A stretch of DNA of 7,394 bases from positions 1 through 7,394 of the forward strand of contig JBELMB010000246.1 in assembly GCA_042088665.1 (NCBI GenBank). Direction: 5' to 3'. A program made the position numbers and the translations under genes. Shown one piece after another: positions 5,946 to 7,394 of the stretch; positions within the stretch are counted from its first letter, which is position 1, and every line of letters begins with the position of its first letter. A model generated the notes under the pieces. That model did no database searches, had not been told where the DNA came from, and saw only the letters and a program-made list of their open reading frames with translations. Origin of the DNA: JBELMB01 sp042088665 (GTDB lineage: Bacteria; Pseudomonadota; Alphaproteobacteria; Rhodobacterales; Rhodobacteraceae).

Positions 5946-5951
5946 CCACCC

Positions 5952-6266
5952 ATGTCCACCGAAATCAGCATTGCCATAGCAGTCTTCCTCGGCGGCGGCG
6001 CCCTCGTCGCCGGTGTGCAAGCCCTGCCGCCCCTGACAAACTGGGAAGTTCCGGTCACCCCAAAGGACACGCAAGCGGTGGATTGGCTGGACGGCGCACC
6101 AACGGAATTTGCCTATTGCCAACAGCGCCTACGCGGTGTGGACTGCGGCTGCTTTGCCGACAAGGCCGGACAGATCCTGGGCGACACCCGCCCCCAGGCG
6201 ATGGGGTGGTCTTATGCCAACAAGATGGATCTCGCGCTCAACCAATCCGCCAGAGCCTGCCGGTAG
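5952..6266 (+). CDS. Small membrane-anchored or secreted protein with four cysteines, unknown
   Basis: A 104-residue protein that I do not recognise. Residues about 5-24 (ISIAIAVFLGGGALVAGVQA) form an N-terminal membrane helix or signal peptide. It lacks the Lys/Arg usual at the start of a Sec signal, so an N-in or N-out anchor is also possible. The remainder is soluble and carries cysteines at 56, 65, 67 and 103, in the arrangement C-x8-C-x-C and a C-terminal Cys. The order CQQRLRGVDCGCFADK resembles short Cys-containing periplasmic proteins where such pairs form disulfides. Strong ribosome binding site and a good -10 element support real expression. Its stop lies 6 bp from the convergent metR stop with no terminator between. 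No functional link to metR or metF can be shown. Confidence 0.7.
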   Translation: MSTEISIAIAVFLGGGALVAGVQALPPLTNWEVPVTPKDTQAVDWLDGAPTEFAYCQQRLRGVDCGCFADKAGQILGDTRPQAMGWSYANKMDLALNQSARACR

Positions 6267-6272
6267 CCACAC

Positions 6273-7178
6273 CTAGGCCTCCTGCAAACGCCGCGCTTCC
6301 TGCCCCGCCAAAGCAATCAACTTTTGCATGTAGGGCTTCTCCAGATCCTCGCTGCGCACCGCCGCATAAAGCCGCCGCGTGATCCCCTGCGCCGTCAGCG
6401 GGCGCGTGATATAGTCCGAGGAATACTTGACCTCCCGCACCACCCAGTCCGGCAGGACGGAAATCCCCCGGTTGGAGGCCACCAACAACAGGATCACCGC
6501 CGTCAGTTCGACCTGCCGGATCGACGCCGGTTCCACCTTGGCAGGCGTCAGCAACTGGCTGAAGATGTCGAGCCGCGACCGTTCCACCGGGTAGGTGATC
6601 AGCGTCTGCCCCCGGAAATCCGCCGCCTCGACAAAGGGTTTCTCTGCAAGGGGATGCGCCGCCGAGGCCACGAACACAGGCGCATAGTCGAACAGGGGCA
6701 CAAAAGTCACACCGCCCAGATTCTCCGGATCGGAAGAGATGACCACATCCACGTCTTCTTTCATCAGCGCTGGCAGGGCGTCAAAGGCCAGACCGGGGCG
6801 GATGTCCACATCCACATCGCCGAATTCCTTGCGAAACCCTTCAAGAACCGGAAACAGCCATTCGAAACAGGCGTGGCACTCGATGGCGATGTGCAGCCGA
6901 CCCGCCTGCCCTGCCCGCAGCCCGGTGAACTCCTCCACACAGGCCTCGACCTGTGGCAGCACCTGTTCGGCCAGACGCAGCAACCGCCCGCCCGCCGCCG
7001 AAAGCCGCATCGGCTTGGACCGTCGCACGAAAAGCTCCACCCCCGCCTGGTCCTCCAGCCCCTTGATCTGATGGCTGAGCGCCGATTGCGTGATGTTGAG
7101 CTGCTCCGCCGCCTTGGCGAGTCCCCCCGCGTCATGGATCGCCTTGATCGTGCGCAGGTGGCGGAACTCGATATGCAT
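6273..7178 (-). CDS. metR: MetR, LysR-type regulator of methionine biosynthesis
   Basis: A 301-residue LysR-type transcriptional regulator. The N-terminal winged helix-turn-helix spans about residues 3-60 (HLRTIKAIHDAGGLAKAAEQLNITQSALSHQIKGLE). The effector-binding domain begins at about 92. Segments IAIECHACFEW (97-107) and, further on, FDYAPVFVA and TYPVERSRLDIF correspond closely to E. coli MetR (IAIECHSCIQW, FDYEVRLVL, IYPVQRSRLDVW), which binds homocysteine as co-effector. Length matches E. coli MetR apart from that protein's longer C-terminus. It is divergent from metF across 100 bp containing a perfect MetR operator, the standard arrangement for autoregulation and activation of the target. 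The start at 7178 aligns with the family N-terminus; the ribosome binding site is weak (GAGG). Identification is strong. Confidence 0.95.
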   Translation of the reverse strand: MHIEFRHLRTIKAIHDAGGLAKAAEQLNITQSALSHQIKGLEDQAGVELFVRRSKPMRLSAAGGRLLRLAEQVLPQVEACVEEFTGLRAGQAGRLHIAIECHACFEWLFPVLEGFRKEFGDVDVDIRPGLAFDALPALMKEDVDVVISSDPENLGGVTFVPLFDYAPVFVASAAHPLAEKPFVEAADFRGQTLITYPVERSRLDIFSQLLTPAKVEPASIRQVELTAVILLLVASNRGISVLPDWVVREVKYSSDYITRPLTAQGITRRLYAAVRSEDLEKPYMQKLIALAGQEARRLQEA

Positions 7179-7206
7179 GGCAGCCTCATGTTAGTGATGA
7201 GATTTA

Positions 7207-7219
7207 TGAATTTGCTTCA
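7207..7219. promoter_or_regulatory. MetR operator between metR and metF
   Basis: TGAATTTGCTTCA matches the MetR box TGAAnnnnnTTCA exactly. It lies 28 bp from the metR start and 59 bp from the metF start. On the metR side it would overlap the promoter region, fitting autorepression; on the metF side it sits where an activator would act. Confidence 0.8.
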
Positions 7220-7278
7220 CCTTGCGCCAAATGCGACAAACCCGCAACCCGAAGCGACGCATCAGAAGAGAGTCCCCA

Positions 7279-7394
7279 TGACCCGACCCGAAGTCTCATT
7301 CGAGTTTTTCCCACCCAGAAATTTCGAAGCCACCTTCCGGCTTTGGGATGCTGTGCAGGTGCTGGCGCCGCTGAAACCACGTTTTGTCTCTGTG
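7279..7394 (+). CDS. metF: Methylenetetrahydrofolate reductase, N-terminal part (3' end outside window)
   Basis: The first 38 codons begin MTRPEVSFEFFPPRN, the FEFFPP-type signature at the start of the MetF TIM barrel. They continue FEATFRLWDAVQVLAPLKPRFVSV, the usual helix and second strand. The FAD enzyme reduces 5,10-methylene-THF to 5-methyl-THF, supplying the methyl group for methionine synthase. Position opposite metR with a MetR box between supports the call. The start has a modest ribosome binding site (GAAGAGAG, about 7 nt upstream). The gene is cut by the end of the window, so the rest of the enzyme and any downstream methionine genes cannot be seen. No SAM or SAH riboswitch structure is visible in the short leader. 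Confidence 0.92.

Larger units (their letters stand above)
5523..5951. other. 429-bp intergenic region without a convincing gene
   Basis: Frames here are open on both strands, but their translations are rich in Arg, Pro and Ala with no recognisable domain, so they look like GC-driven chance frames. Visible structure: a hairpin ATTGCCC (5536-5542) / GGGCAAT (5547-5553) just after the cold-shock gene without a U-tract; an outer pair CGGCCCG (5524-5530) / CGGGCCG (5578-5584) that could enclose it; a small palindrome CATCC/GGATG (5725-5736); and a terminator-like stem at 5830-5859. The end holds the promoter of the next gene. Confidence 0.5.

Noticed and set aside
5365..5949. Minus-strand open frame of 194 codons across the cold-shock gene and the gap
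   Set aside because: Overlaps csp in antisense, has no good ribosome binding site and no recognisable domain; composition is Arg/Pro-rich.
5464..5979. Plus-strand open frames in the 5523-5951 gap
   Set aside because: They start inside csp in another frame or lack ribosome binding sites, and the residues look random.
7212..7240. TTGCTT-17-GACAAA as a metF promoter
   Set aside because: The -10 element is weak and the -35 overlaps the MetR box; plausible for an activator-dependent promoter but not supportable by eye.
7220..7278. SAM-II or other methionine riboswitch in the metF leader
   Set aside because: The leader is under 60 nt and shows no matching stem or conserved core.

Overview
The window is GC-rich with dense, short-spaced genes. 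Its protein sequences (ThrS C-terminus, MetR, MetF, an ArsC/YffB-like protein, CspA) look alphaproteobacterial, most likely Rhodobacteraceae/Roseobacter group. That placement is an impression from protein style, not a computed result. It looks like chromosome rather than a mobile element: no transposase, integrase, tRNA gene or CRISPR array is visible.

Layout. (1) 1-909: the 3' part of thrS (threonyl-tRNA synthetase), closed by a strong intrinsic terminator at 933-967. (2) 1197-4011: a four-gene operon reading rightwards. It encodes a secreted Cys-containing DUF2282 precursor peptide (bufA), a DUF692/MNIO iron enzyme (bufB), its DUF2063 partner (bufC) and a DoxX-type membrane protein (bufD), ending in an intrinsic terminator at 4102-4126. 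This is the bufferin/gig type of metal-responsive RiPP locus and is the most interesting part of the window. (3) 4147-5069, minus strand: a small four-helix membrane protein and an ArsC/Spx-family (YffB-like) thioredoxin-fold protein. (4) 5316-5522: a cold-shock protein gene, followed by about 430 bp without a convincing gene. (5) 5952-6266: a small membrane-anchored or secreted protein with four cysteines, unrecognised. (6) 6273-7394: metR (minus) and metF (plus, cut by the window end), divergent around a perfect MetR operator match at 7207-7219.

How the genes work together. In the buf operon, BufB with BufC is expected to oxidise cysteines of BufA, which is then exported through its signal peptide to bind copper or similar metals in the periplasm. 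BufD is the accompanying membrane component. bufB and bufC overlap by 4 bp and bufD follows after 8 bp, but bufA is separated from bufB by about 280 bp holding a GC-rich hairpin. That arrangement could give much more precursor than enzyme. MetR is expected to control metF (methyl-THF supply for methionine synthesis) and itself from the shared intergenic region. The remaining genes have no evident functional link to each other.
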